Source: Qipengyuania nanhaisediminis (GTDB taxonomy: Bacteria > Pseudomonadota > Alphaproteobacteria > Sphingomonadales > Sphingomonadaceae). From it: a stretch of DNA of 64,000 bases. The notes under the pieces were generated by a model. The model had not been told where the DNA came from, made no database searches, and worked only from the letters and a program-made list of their open reading frames with translations. A program made the position numbers and the translations under genes. Below are positions 8,791-17,589 of the stretch, in pieces. How positions within the stretch are numbered: the stretch's first letter is position 1; every line of letters starts with the position of its first letter. The DNA lies in assembly GCF_900115585.1 (NCBI RefSeq), contig NZ_FOWZ01000003.1, positions 62,001 through 126,000 on the forward strand, in the 5' to 3' direction.

Positions 8791-11700
8791 TTAGAAATTG
8801 AACCGGGCGAGGAAGGTGTAACGGCGGTCGTTACGGAAGGCGTTGCTGATGAAGCGCGTGCCATCGTAGTCGACCACTGTCGAGAGCTTGGTCACTTCGT
8901 CGAGCAGGTTCACGCCCTGTACGCCGATCTTCAGGTTCTCGTTGACCGTGTAGAAGATCGATGCGTCCAGCTGGCCGCCCGCTTCCTGGAAGGTCGGCGA
9001 GAACGGGAAGAGATCGTCTCGCGGCGTCACCAGGAACTCGCTGCGCCAGTTGTAGGCGGCACGGGCCGAGAACGGTCCTTTCTCGTAAAAGATCACACCG
9101 TTGATGGTGGATTCGGAGAAACCACGCAGCGGCAGCTGTGCCTGGAACGGTCCGACGTTCTGCGGCGAGGCACCGTCTGCGACCGACGGGTTGCCGATGT
9201 CCGACAGGGTCGGGTTCGTGAAGTCGCCGGCATCGATATAGGTGTAGGAAGCCTGCACCCCGAAGCCGTCGAGCGGACCCGGCAGGAAGTCGAACTTGTG
9301 CTGGTAAGCCAGTTCGAAGCCCTTGAGCGTGCCGTCGTAATCATTGGCAGGGCCAGTGATGATGACGTCGGCCGTCGTGCCGCTTTCCGCGGTGTAGGTC
9401 TGCAGACCCGTACCCTGGTCGATCAGGCCGGTGATGTCCTTGATGAAGAAGGCCGCCGTAAGCGAGCCGACTTCGGCGAAGTACCATTCTGCCGAGACAT
9501 CGTAGTTCCACGATTCGACCGGGCGAACGCCGCGGTTACCCGTGGTGATCGACAGCAGCGGACCGCTGTCGACACGGCCGCTGAAGCCGAACACGCCGCC
9601 CGCACTGAAGTTGTTCAGGTCGGGACGGACAATGCCCTTCGAGACAGCGCCGCGAAGGACGAAGCCGGTGCCGGTGTCGAGCCTGATGTTGAAGCTCGGC
9701 AGCCAGTGGTCGAAGGTGATATCGCGGTTGTCGCGGATGACTTCGCCGGTGAACAGCGAGGCATATTCCGCGAGGCGTGCGCCTTCCAGATCGCAATAGA
9801 GGATTTCCGGACCGAATGCGGAACCCGTGTCCGGGTCGACCGGTGCGCCCGGCGGTATGGTCGGGCAGGAGCCGGAGATTTCGTCCGGCTGGACGACACC
9901 GTCGCCATTGCCGCCATTAGCCACTGCATCGAATTGTGCCGGATCGGGGAATGCGACCAGCGCATCGGTGCGTACGAGTGTGTCCGCATAGCGAAGGCCG
10001 ATGTTACCGCCGATCGACCAGCCGTTGTCGAAGTCCATGCCGTAATCGACACGGGCATAGGCAGCGGTGGTGGTTTCGGCGACGTCGGAGATTTCCGACG
10101 GGCAGAACGGATCGCAATCGACGACAGTGCCGTCGAGCAGCGTGCGCTGGCGGCCGTTCACGCCGAGGTTGAAGCGTTCCGGCGTCTGCGAGAAGGTCGT
10201 GATCTCGTCCCACTGACCGTCGATCACACCATCGAGGTAGTCCTGCAGGAAGTCGTCGCCGCCGTAGAACCAGGCTTCGCCGCCCGGGATCGGGGTCGCG
10301 ACTTCACCGCGCTGGAAACCGTCCGCGAAGGGCGAACGCAGCTGCGAATAATTCGGGAATTCATCCGTGAACGCACCGCCGGCGATCGCGAATTCCTGAT
10401 CCGGCAGGCCGGTGTAGAAACGACCCGGCGTGAAGCCCGACCAGTCCGCCGTCCACGGCTGGGGACCGGTAAAGCAGCCCGGACCTTCGCCCCACGGCGC
10501 ACAGCCGCCACGGCCGGCCCACGGAGCCGACAAATTGCCCCATGTGCTGAAGTTCGTGTTGCGCGTCGTCCGCTCACGAGCAGCCCAGCGCGCGCCGAAG
10601 CGGGCTTTCTTGAAGAAGCCGTCGTCGCTGATGTCGTACTCGAAGTCGCCGCGCAGGCTGAACATGTCGGCATCGTTGTCTTCGCGGCTGTCGAGGCCGA
10701 ACCAGTAATAGGTGTAGAAGCCCGAGCTGAAGTAGTCTGCCGGTGCCCCGAGCGGAGCGATGAACTGGACGTTCGGGGTTTCACCCGAAAGATCGAGGTC
10801 GATGTCGGCCCAGGTGCTCATCGCGCCGAAGACGGAATCGCGGGTCAGGTCCGACTTGATGTACTGCGCTTCGAAGTTGCCGCGGAAGCGGTCCGAGAAG
10901 ATCGTGTCGATGTCGAACGAGATGTCCTGGGTGACGCTCTTGGTGTCACGCAGGAAGCGCAGGCTGTCCATCGGGATGCCGCCGAGGCCGAAGGGCGTCG
11001 CATAAGGATCGCCGACATTGTCGGTGAGGATGCCGCTGACGAACTTGCCATCTTCGAACTGCCAGTTGCTGTCCGAACGCGGTTCGGGCGAGGCGACGCC
11101 GTCGTCCATGCGGCCGATCAGCGCGAATTCCTCGGTCGAGAAAGTCGTTTCCGAACGCAGGTATTCCAGCGTCATCAACAGGCCGCCGTCGAGCGTTTCG
11201 AACTGGGCGACACCCGAGATCGCTTCGCGGTCACGGTCGAGGTCGGTGGTACGAACACCGGCGTACTGCGGCACCAGGACGGAGCCGGAGGGCGGGAATT
11301 CATTGGGCTGGTAGTTCGGTTCGTCACCGAAGCCGCCGGAATTGAGGTCGAATACGCGCTGGCATCCGCCGCTCAGGTCGGCCGGACGGTAGCAGGGATC
11401 GATCGCCTGCGAGGAGTCCGTGCGGCTCTTGAGCTTCGAGTTCGAGTAGCTCAGCTGGACGCCGAAGGTGCCGTGCGCGCTGTCGAACGTGTCCGAAACC
11501 AGCAGGTTGTAGGTCGGCGACCACTTTTCACGCAGATCGCCGTAGTTCGCTTCGATCGAGCCGGCGACATTGAGGCCGGGGTTGTCGAGCGGCTTGCGCG
11601 TGACGAGGTTGACGAGGCCCGAGATCTGGCCTTCGATCATGTCTGCGGTGACGTTCTTGAAGACTTCCACGCGGCCGACGAGTTCGGGCGATACGTCTTC

Positions 11701-12177
11701 GAAGCTCAGGCTGCGGCCACCGGTCGCGGAGAAGATGTCGCGACCGTTGAGTTCCGAACGGCCGAAATTGTCGGGCAGGCCGCGGATGATGACGCCGGTG
11801 CCTTCGACGGAGAAGCGGGTCGGGTCGGAGGTTTTCTCGAAGCGGCCGATGTTGACGCCGGGGACGCGCTGCAGCGCTTCTGCGACCGAACGGTCGGCCA
11901 GTGCGCCGATGTCTTCTGCGGTGATGACGTCGACGACGGTGTCGGCGCGTTCCTTGAAGTCCTGTGCGCTGCGCAGCGAAGCAGCGATACCGGTAACGAT
12001 GATGACGTTATCCTGATCGAGCTCTTCCGGAGTGCCGCCGGCACTTTCTTCGGTGAGATCTTCATCCGCATCCTGTGCGAAGGCGGGCTGCGCGGCGACG
12101 AGCGCAAGGCTCGACGCGGTCGTCAGTGCGGCAATCCGGCGCCCGAACGTGGCGCCACCTGTTTTGGTGCGAGACAT
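8791..12177 (-). CDS. TonB-dependent receptor, carbohydrate type (TonB-Xanth-Caul family)
   Basis: A 1128-residue outer-membrane receptor. A signal peptide ends near AQPAFAQD (residues ~30-36), then an acidic linker and a TonB-box-like DNVIIVTGI around residue 57. The plug domain follows, with VVDVITAEDIGALADRSVAEALQRVPG (key residues ITAEDIG and RVPGV). A long barrel has many loops rich in Asp, Gly and aromatic residues, and the C terminus YTFLARFNF ends in the Phe typical of outer-membrane barrels. Receptors of this size class in sphingomonads, Caulobacter and Xanthomonas import glycans. The gene is divergent from the halogenase-like gene across a 154-base region carrying two LacI-type operators, so uptake is probably induced by sugar. 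Confidence 0.93.
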   Translation of the reverse strand: MSRTKTGGATFGRRIAALTTASSLALVAAQPAFAQDADEDLTEESAGGTPEELDQDNVIIVTGIAASLRSAQDFKERADTVVDVITAEDIGALADRSVAEALQRVPGVNIGRFEKTSDPTRFSVEGTGVIIRGLPDNFGRSELNGRDIFSATGGRSLSFEDVSPELVGRVEVFKNVTADMIEGQISGLVNLVTRKPLDNPGLNVAGSIEANYGDLREKWSPTYNLLVSDTFDSAHGTFGVQLSYSNSKLKSRTDSSQAIDPCYRPADLSGGCQRVFDLNSGGFGDEPNYQPNEFPPSGSVLVPQYAGVRTTDLDRDREAISGVAQFETLDGGLLMTLEYLRSETTFSTEEFALIGRMDDGVASPEPRSDSNWQFEDGKFVSGILTDNVGDPYATPFGLGGIPMDSLRFLRDTKSVTQDISFDIDTIFSDRFRGNFEAQYIKSDLTRDSVFGAMSTWADIDLDLSGETPNVQFIAPLGAPADYFSSGFYTYYWFGLDSREDNDADMFSLRGDFEYDISDDGFFKKARFGARWAARERTTRNTNFSTWGNLSAPWAGRGGCAPWGEGPGCFTGPQPWTADWSGFTPGRFYTGLPDQEFAIAGGAFTDEFPNYSQLRSPFADGFQRGEVATPIPGGEAWFYGGDDFLQDYLDGVIDGQWDEITTFSQTPERFNLGVNGRQRTLLDGTVVDCDPFCPSEISDVAETTTAAYARVDYGMDFDNGWSIGGNIGLRYADTLVRTDALVAFPDPAQFDAVANGGNGDGVVQPDEISGSCPTIPPGAPVDPDTGSAFGPEILYCDLEGARLAEYASLFTGEVIRDNRDITFDHWLPSFNIRLDTGTGFVLRGAVSKGIVRPDLNNFSAGGVFGFSGRVDSGPLLSITTGNRGVRPVESWNYDVSAEWYFAEVGSLTAAFFIKDITGLIDQGTGLQTYTAESGTTADVIITGPANDYDGTLKGFELAYQHKFDFLPGPLDGFGVQASYTYIDAGDFTNPTLSDIGNPSVADGASPQNVGPFQAQLPLRGFSESTINGVIFYEKGPFSARAAYNWRSEFLVTPRDDLFPFSPTFQEAGGQLDASIFYTVNENLKIGVQGVNLLDEVTKLSTVVDYDGTRFISNAFRNDRRYTFLARFNF

Positions 12178-12243
12178 GTATCCTCCCTGGTCCCAAGCGA
12201 TATGTCAGGACGAATCCTGCATTCATTCTGTCATATATCGCCA

Positions 12244-12261
12244 CTTGTTAGCGTTCACAAC
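12244..12261. promoter_or_regulatory. LacI-type operator 1 in the receptor/halogenase divergent promoter
   Basis: The core TTGTTAGCGTTCACAA (12245-12260) is a quasi-palindrome centred on CG at 12252/12253, with 6 of 8 pairs matching. Its right half GTTCACAAC is identical to that of operator 2 and resembles GTTATCAAT at the GH3 operator. Confidence 0.65.
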
Positions 12262-12265
12262 ATAC

Positions 12266-12283
12266 AATATGAACGTTCACAAC
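12266..12283. promoter_or_regulatory. LacI-type operator 2 in the receptor/halogenase divergent promoter
   Basis: It contains the perfect 10-bp palindrome TGAACGTTCA (12270-12279) centred on CG at 12274/12275, exactly 22 bp from the centre of operator 1. The 11-mer CGTTCACAACA is a direct repeat in both sites (12252-12262 and 12274-12284). Two-turn spacing would put two repressor dimers on the same face of the helix. Confidence 0.65.
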
Positions 12284-12331
12284 AATCGTGGTAGACTGGC
12301 AACAGCTGCTCTTTGGTGGCATGGGGTTTCA

Positions 12332-13834
12332 ATGGCTATCGAACATATCGTCATCGTCGGTGGTGGTACGGCTGGCTGGATGGCTGCCGCCGCCCTTTCG
12401 CGCATCCGCGAGGGGCGCAACCTGAAGATCACGCTGCTCGAATCCGAGCAGATCGGTACGGTCGGCGTGGGCGAGGCAACGATCCCGCCGTTCGTCGAAT
12501 TCAATCAGGCGCTCGAAATCGACGAGCGCGAGATGCTTTCGGCGACGCAGGGTACGTTCAAGCTGGGCATCCAGTTTAGCAACTGGGGCCAGGTCGGCGA
12601 AAGCTATATCCACCCCTTCGGCAATTACGGTTACGATATCGGGGGGATCAATTTCCACCAGGTCTGGCACGCCATGCGCCAGCGCGGCGACAAACGCCCG
12701 ATCCAGGCCTTCAACCTCGAAACCATGGCCGCCTATTTCGGCCGGTTCTCGCGCACGCAGGACTACAACCGCGACGACCTGCCGCCGATGAACTACGCCT
12801 ATCATATCGACGCCTCGCGCTATGCGGGCTTCCTGCGCCAGTACGCCGAGAAATACGGCGTCGTGCGCCAGGAAGGCCGGGTCGATGACGTAGCGCTTCA
12901 CCCCGAAACCGGTTTCGTGACCTGCGTCACCCTGCAGAGCGGAGAGAAGATCGAAGGCGACTTCTTCGTCGACTGTTCGGGATTTCGCGGCTTGTTGATC
13001 GAGCAAGCGCTCGAGACGGGTTACGAGGAGTGGACGCATCTCCTCCCGTGCGACCGTGCGGTGGCACTGCCGTGCAACCGCGACGACGGGTCTCCGCCTC
13101 CGCCATTCACCAAGGCAACGGCGCATTCGGCAGGCTGGCAGTGGCAGGTCCCGCTCCAGCACCGCAACGGGAACGGACACGTCTACTGCAGCGAATTCAT
13201 GTCCGATGACGAGGCGCACGACATCCTGGTCAAGAACCTCGCCGGCAAGCCGACGGCGGAACCCAATTTCCTGCGCTTCGTGACCGGGCGTCGCAAGAAG
13301 TTCTGGAACAAGAACGTGGTCGCGCTGGGTCTCGCGTCAGGCTTCATGGAGCCGCTGGAATCCACCTCGATCCACCTCATCAACACGGGCGTGAACAAGC
13401 TGATCGCCCTGCTTTCGCTCGACGGGGTCAACGAGGCGCAGATCAGCACCTACAACCGCCTAACCCGCAAGGAATACGAGCGGATCCGCGACTTCCTCGT
13501 GCTGCATTACAACGCGACCCGCCGGACCGATTCCCCCTTCTGGGATTACGTGCGCACGATGGACGTTCCCGAAACGCTCACCGAGAAGGTCGAGATATTC
13601 AAGGCGAACGGACAGGTCTTCCGCGAAGAGGACGAGCTGTTCACCACGACCAGCTGGGCGGCGGTCATGATGGGTCAGGGCATTGCGATGGAAGGCAACA
13701 GCCCGATGGCCGACGATGTCGCGACGCATATGGCGGGCGAAGTCGACGAGATGGAGAAATCCATCCGCTGGCTGGTGGAAAGAATGCCCGGTCACGGCCA
13801 GTATCTCCAGAAATACAGCCCCGCTCCGGCGTAA
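12332..13834 (+). CDS. Tryptophan-halogenase-like FAD-dependent enzyme of the sugar locus
   Basis: A 500-residue flavoprotein of the tryptophan 7-halogenase family. The FAD-binding GGGTAGW motif lies at residues 10-16, followed by GVGEATIPPF at 46-54. The lysine that delivers the halogen in PrnA corresponds to Lys77 (TFKLGIQF), the family motif WxWxIP appears as WQWQVP at about 269-274, and the EPLES segment is at 340-344. Catalytic residues are therefore retained. I chose ATG at 12332, which gives the usual N terminus; the open frame extends 100 codons upstream through the operator region and is not credible there. In sphingomonads and Caulobacter such genes commonly sit beside TonB receptors of glycan loci, where their reaction is unknown. 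Confidence 0.9.
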   Translation: MAIEHIVIVGGGTAGWMAAAALSRIREGRNLKITLLESEQIGTVGVGEATIPPFVEFNQALEIDEREMLSATQGTFKLGIQFSNWGQVGESYIHPFGNYGYDIGGINFHQVWHAMRQRGDKRPIQAFNLETMAAYFGRFSRTQDYNRDDLPPMNYAYHIDASRYAGFLRQYAEKYGVVRQEGRVDDVALHPETGFVTCVTLQSGEKIEGDFFVDCSGFRGLLIEQALETGYEEWTHLLPCDRAVALPCNRDDGSPPPPFTKATAHSAGWQWQVPLQHRNGNGHVYCSEFMSDDEAHDILVKNLAGKPTAEPNFLRFVTGRRKKFWNKNVVALGLASGFMEPLESTSIHLINTGVNKLIALLSLDGVNEAQISTYNRLTRKEYERIRDFLVLHYNATRRTDSPFWDYVRTMDVPETLTEKVEIFKANGQVFREEDELFTTTSWAAVMMGQGIAMEGNSPMADDVATHMAGEVDEMEKSIRWLVERMPGHGQYLQKYSPAPA

Positions 13835-13875
13835 TCCTTGCCCTTGGCCACCGCGCGGGTTAGCGCTCACCGGCA

Positions 13876-14466
13876 ATGTTCGACCCGCAGGCTTTCCGCA
13901 GCGCACTCGGCTCCTTCGTTACCGGCGTCACCATCGTGACGACGCGGGACGAGAGCGGGCGCCCCATCGGCCTGACGGCGAACAGCTTCAACTCGGTCAG
14001 CCTCGACCCGCCGATGGTCCTGTGGAGCCTGTCGCTGCATTCTGGGAGCCTGCCGGTCTTCCGCGAGGCGAAGAGCTGGGCCGTTCATGTGCTCGCCGCA
14101 GACCAGCAGGCCATGTCGGATCGCTTCGCCCAGCCGGGGCAGGACAAGTTCGACGGGCTGAAGGCGGCAGACGGGCCGGAAGGCGCGCCGTTGATCGAAG
14201 GGTATGCCGCGCGCTTCGGATGCCGGGCGCGCTTCGAATACGAGGGCGGCGATCACGCCATCTTCCTTGGCGAAGTGGTCGATTTCGAACGCCGCGATGC
14301 AGAGCCGCTGATCTATCATTCGGGCAATTACGGCCGCGTGATGCGCTCTCCCACCGGCGAAGACCTCGAGCATGAAGGCCTGGCGGAGAAAACTTCCGGC
14401 GGCCTTGCCCTTACGGAACGCGGGGCGGAACTGATGGAAGCGCTGCAACGCCTGTCGAAGCGCTAG
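13876..14466 (+). CDS. Flavin reductase-like FMN-binding protein
   Basis: A 196-residue protein of the flavin reductase-like family, with the characteristic FVTGVTIVTTRDESGRPIGL (residues 13-32), the NSFNSVSLDPPMVLWSL stretch that binds the flavin, and a late HYS/NYG turn (YHSGNYGRV). Such enzymes supply reduced FMN or FAD to two-component mono-oxygenases and halogenases. It starts 41 bases after the halogenase-like gene on the same strand, so the pair could form a two-component system, but its partner is not proven. A GTTAGCGCTCAC sequence at 13859-13870, just before the start, resembles a LacI-type operator but may be chance. Confidence 0.85.
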   Translation: MFDPQAFRSALGSFVTGVTIVTTRDESGRPIGLTANSFNSVSLDPPMVLWSLSLHSGSLPVFREAKSWAVHVLAADQQAMSDRFAQPGQDKFDGLKAADGPEGAPLIEGYAARFGCRARFEYEGGDHAIFLGEVVDFERRDAEPLIYHSGNYGRVMRSPTGEDLEHEGLAEKTSGGLALTERGAELMEALQRLSKR

Positions 14467-14526
14467 ACTCGGCTCTCTCGCCCCGATACCGGTTGCGAAA
14501 AGCAACCAGCAGGAGAGGCAGCCATC

Positions 14527-15504
14527 ATGAAAACGCGCATCACCGAAATGTTCGGCATCGAGCATCCGATCATCCAGGGCGGCATGCATTATGTCGGCTT
14601 TGCGGAAATGGCGGCGGCGGTTTCCAATGCGGGCGGCCTCGGCATCATCACCGCGCTGACGCAGGGCACGCCCGAAAAGCTGGCGAACGAGATCGCGCGC
14701 TGCAAGGACATGACCGACAAGCCGATCGGCGTGAACCTGACCTTCCTGCCGACGGTCAATGCGCCCGACTATCCGGGCCTCGTGCGCACGATCATCGAAG
14801 GCGGTGTGAAAATCGTGGAGACGGCTGGCAACAACCCGGCGCAGGTGCTGCCCTTCTTCAAGGATGCGGGCGTCAAGGTGATCCACAAATGCACCAGCGT
14901 GCGCCACAGCCTGAAAGCCCAGTCGATCGGCTGCGACGCGGTCAGCGTCGACGGGTTCGAGTGCGGCGGCCACCCGGGCGAAGACGATATCCCGAACATG
15001 ATCCTGCTCCCGCGCGCTGCGGACGAGCTGGAAATCCCCTTCGTCGCCAGCGGCGGCCAGGCCGATGCGCGCAGCCTCGTTGCCAGCCTCGCCATGGGCG
15101 CGGACGGCATCAACATGGGCACGCGCTTCATCGCCACCAAGGAAGCGCCGGTGCACGAGAACGTGAAGAAAGCAATCGTCGCGGCGAGCGAGCTCGACAC
15201 CCGCCTCGTCATGCGTCCGCTGCGGAATACCGAACGCGTGATGACCAACGACGCGGTCGAGGAACTGCTCGAGATCGAGAAGCAGAAGGGCGACGATCTC
15301 AAGTTCGAGGACATCATCGAACAGGTCGCGGGCGTCTATCCGCGGATCATGACCGAAGGCGATATGGATGCAGGTGCATGGTCGTGCGGCATGGTTGCGG
15401 GGCTCATAAACGACATCCCGACCTGTAAGGAACTGATCGACGGCATCATGGCCGATGCGGACAAGATCATTCGCCAGCGCCTCGCAGGCTTCATCGACGC
15501 CTAG
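14527..15504 (+). CDS. NAD(P)H-dependent flavin oxidoreductase (nitronate monooxygenase / FabK-like)
   Basis: A 325-residue FMN-dependent TIM-barrel enzyme. It opens with MFGIEHPIIQGGMHYVG, the conserved substrate and FMN segment of nitronate monooxygenases, and continues with SNAGGLGIITAL, VDGFECGGHPGEDD near residue 145 (the usual catalytic/FMN region), and FVASGGQADARSLVASLAMGADGINMGTRF. Relatives oxidise alkyl nitronates or act as FabK-type enoyl reductases; sequence reading alone cannot separate these. It is followed 12 bases later by an acyl-CoA dehydrogenase and then an SDR, which fits a fatty-acid or acyl-CoA degradation operon rather than nitroalkane detoxification. A strong ribosome site (AGGAGAGGCA) precedes the ATG. 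Confidence 0.85.
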   Translation: MKTRITEMFGIEHPIIQGGMHYVGFAEMAAAVSNAGGLGIITALTQGTPEKLANEIARCKDMTDKPIGVNLTFLPTVNAPDYPGLVRTIIEGGVKIVETAGNNPAQVLPFFKDAGVKVIHKCTSVRHSLKAQSIGCDAVSVDGFECGGHPGEDDIPNMILLPRAADELEIPFVASGGQADARSLVASLAMGADGINMGTRFIATKEAPVHENVKKAIVAASELDTRLVMRPLRNTERVMTNDAVEELLEIEKQKGDDLKFEDIIEQVAGVYPRIMTEGDMDAGAWSCGMVAGLINDIPTCKELIDGIMADADKIIRQRLAGFIDA

Positions 15505-15516
15505 GAGCCGCACGCC

Positions 15517-16659
15517 ATGCTCGATACCGCCAAACGTTTCGCCTATAACGAAGACCACGAGACTTTCCGCGATACGGTTCGCAGGGTCTTTGCCGAACAC
15601 ATGACCCCCTTCCTTGACAAGCACGAGGAAGAGGGCATTGTCGGGCGCGAAGCATGGAAGGCCCTGGGCGATGCAGGAATGCTGTGCCCCACGGTCGCCG
15701 AAGAGAACGGCGGCCTCGGCCTCGACTTCGGCTTCAACTGCGTGATCGCCGAGGAACTGAGCTACCTCGGTTCGTCCGCTGGCTTCACCCTGCAGAACGA
15801 CATTACCGTCAATTACTTCGAACGGCTCGGCACGGACGAGCAGAAGAAGAAATACCTGCCCGGCATGGTGTCGGGAGACATCATCACTGCTATTGCCATG
15901 ACCGAGCCGGGCGCGGGTTCCGACCTGCAGGGCGTGCGCACCACCGCTGTCCTCGACGGCGACGAATGGGTCATCAACGGCTCGAAAACCTATATCACCA
16001 ACGGCCAGAATGCCGATGTCGTGATCGTGGTCGCCAAGACCGATCCTTCGCAAGGCGCAAAGGGCACCTCGCTGATCCTGGTGGATGCCGATACTCCCGG
16101 GTTCGAGCGTGGGCGCAATCTCGACAAGATCGGCCAGCATGCCGCCGACACCTCGGAACTGTTCTTCCAGGACTGCCGTGTGCCCAGGGACAATCTACTC
16201 GGCGGGGAAGGGCGCGGCTTCATCCACCTGATGGAGGAATTGCCGCAGGAGCGCCTCTCCATCGCGGTCGGTGCGCAGGCCGGTGCCCAGCGCGCCTTCG
16301 ACGAAGCGGTCGCCTTCACCAAGGACCGCAAGGCATTCGGCAGGACGGTGTTCGAATTCCAGAACACGAAATTCGTGCTCGCCGACCTCGCTGCCAAGCT
16401 GCAGGTCGGCTGGGCCCATCTCGACTGGGCGATCCTGCGCCATCTCGAAGGCAAGCTGACCACGGACGAAGCCAGCGCGGCGAAGCTGTGGCACACGGAC
16501 CTGCAATGGGAATGCTGCGACAAGGCCCTGCAACTGCACGGCGGCGCGGGCTACATGAACGAATATCCCATTGCCCGCCTGTGGCGCGATGCCCGCGTCC
16601 AGCGCATTTACGGCGGCACGAACGAAATCATGAAGGAAGTCGTGAGCCGCGCGATCTGA
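15517..16659 (+). CDS. Acyl-CoA dehydrogenase
   Basis: A 380-residue flavoprotein with the whole acyl-CoA dehydrogenase fold: the N-terminal helical domain, AIAMTEPGAGSDLQG near residue 125 (FAD-binding signature), the VINGSKTYITNG strand, DRKAFGRTVFEFQ near residue 270, LQLHGGAGYMNEYPIARLWRDAR (segments LHGGAGY and YPIARL), and a C-terminal YGGTNEIMKEV that contains the usual catalytic/FAD-contact region. The family oxidises acyl-CoA to enoyl-CoA and passes electrons to ETF. Chain-length preference is not clear. It lies 12 bases after the flavin oxidoreductase and 10 bases before an SDR, so these three genes should be one transcript. Confidence 0.92.
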   Translation: MLDTAKRFAYNEDHETFRDTVRRVFAEHMTPFLDKHEEEGIVGREAWKALGDAGMLCPTVAEENGGLGLDFGFNCVIAEELSYLGSSAGFTLQNDITVNYFERLGTDEQKKKYLPGMVSGDIITAIAMTEPGAGSDLQGVRTTAVLDGDEWVINGSKTYITNGQNADVVIVVAKTDPSQGAKGTSLILVDADTPGFERGRNLDKIGQHAADTSELFFQDCRVPRDNLLGGEGRGFIHLMEELPQERLSIAVGAQAGAQRAFDEAVAFTKDRKAFGRTVFEFQNTKFVLADLAAKLQVGWAHLDWAILRHLEGKLTTDEASAAKLWHTDLQWECCDKALQLHGGAGYMNEYPIARLWRDARVQRIYGGTNEIMKEVVSRAI

Positions 16660-16669
16660 GGAGAATAGC

Positions 16670-17407
16670 ATGACCGACCCGCTGGATTTTTCAGGCAAGA
16701 GCGTCCTCGTGATCGGGGGGACGAGCGGGATCGGCAACGGTATCGCGCACGGCTTTCGCGATCACGGAGCCGACGTCCACGTCACCGGCACGCGCGCGAA
16801 AGCCGAAGATTATGCCGAGGCCGACGGCAGCGTGATGGAGGGACTGACCTTTCATTCGCTCGACGTCAGCGACCGCGAAGCCGTCGATGCGTTCGAATGG
16901 CCCGAACGGCTGGATGTAGTGGTGCTGTGCCAAGGCATCGCCCGCTACAATCGCGAGGAATTCACCCGCGAAGGCTGGGACGCCGTAATGGCGGTCAATC
17001 TCGATTCCCTGCTCGACTGCGCCAATGCGGTGCGCGTGAAGCTGGCCGATACGGGCGGCTCGCTGCTCATCGTCAGCTCCATCGGAGGCTATCGCGGACT
17101 GATCGGCAATCCGGCTTACGGAGCCAGCAAGGCGGCCGCGATCAGCATGGTCAAATCGCTGGGCGTGGCTTTCGCTGAGGAGGGTATCCGCGTGAACGGC
17201 ATTGCTCCGGGCTATGTCCATACCAAGATCAACGACGCTTTTCTCGGCAACGAGAAGTTCCGCGATGCCACTATCAAGAGCACGCCGCGTGGCCGCCTCG
17301 GGCTGCCGCAGGATATGGCAGGGGTGGCCCTGTTCCTCTCCTCTCCGCTTGCCGATTACGTCGTCGGCCAGACAATCAGCGTCGATGGCGGCTTGTCGCT
17401 GGCCTGA
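16670..17407 (+). CDS. Short-chain dehydrogenase/reductase (SDR)
   Basis: A 245-residue classical SDR. The nucleotide-binding GGTSGIGNGIA lies at about residues 16-26, an NAG-like segment is replaced by CQGIA near 87, the catalytic Ser is in IVSSIGGYRG, and the YxxxK motif is YGASKAAAI near residue 148. The C-terminal GQTISVDGGLSLA is the usual ending. The substrate is unknown; position after an acyl-CoA dehydrogenase suggests a hydroxyacyl-CoA or alcohol intermediate of the same pathway. A clear Shine-Dalgarno (GAGGAGAA) precedes the start, 10 bases after the dehydrogenase stop. Confidence 0.9.
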   Translation: MTDPLDFSGKSVLVIGGTSGIGNGIAHGFRDHGADVHVTGTRAKAEDYAEADGSVMEGLTFHSLDVSDREAVDAFEWPERLDVVVLCQGIARYNREEFTREGWDAVMAVNLDSLLDCANAVRVKLADTGGSLLIVSSIGGYRGLIGNPAYGASKAAAISMVKSLGVAFAEEGIRVNGIAPGYVHTKINDAFLGNEKFRDATIKSTPRGRLGLPQDMAGVALFLSSPLADYVVGQTISVDGGLSLA

Positions 17408-17544
17408 CCGCGCCCTTTGCCTTTCCTACTCGAGCGGTAAATGCCAGTCCTGATGAGTGGGTATGGACGAAAGAAAACATCGAGGTGTCAACCGGATGTC
17501 GTTTTGAAAATATGTCTTAAAACAAACACTAAGGGCCGATTTGT

Positions 17545-17567
17545 GAAGGCGACACAGTGTCGCCTTC
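17545..17567. repeat. Perfect 11-bp inverted repeat, copy 1 of a dispersed palindrome
   Basis: GAAGGCGACAC (17545-17555) and GTGTCGCCTTC (17557-17567) are perfect reverse complements around one A. The 20-mer 17551-17570 recurs in reverse orientation at 36293-36312 with one mismatch, at the central base. It lies 23 bases upstream of the aldo/keto reductase start in an otherwise AT-richer intergenic region. There is no T-run, so it is not an obvious terminator. Confidence 0.7.
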
Positions 17568-17589
17568 GTCACCCGGCAAGGATGTGAAC

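Noticed and set aside
7552..12294. A 1580-codon open frame on the plus strand opposite lacI, the permease start and the TonB receptor
   Set aside because: It is antisense to clear genes and arises from high-GC codon bias; its translation is Arg/Val/Asp-rich with no recognisable domain.
13859..13870. GTTAGCGCTCAC before the flavin reductase, resembling a LacI operator
   Set aside because: Only 5 of 6 pairs match, it lacks the GTT-N2-CAA half site of the three accepted operators and it overlaps the ribosome-binding region, so it was not listed as a site.
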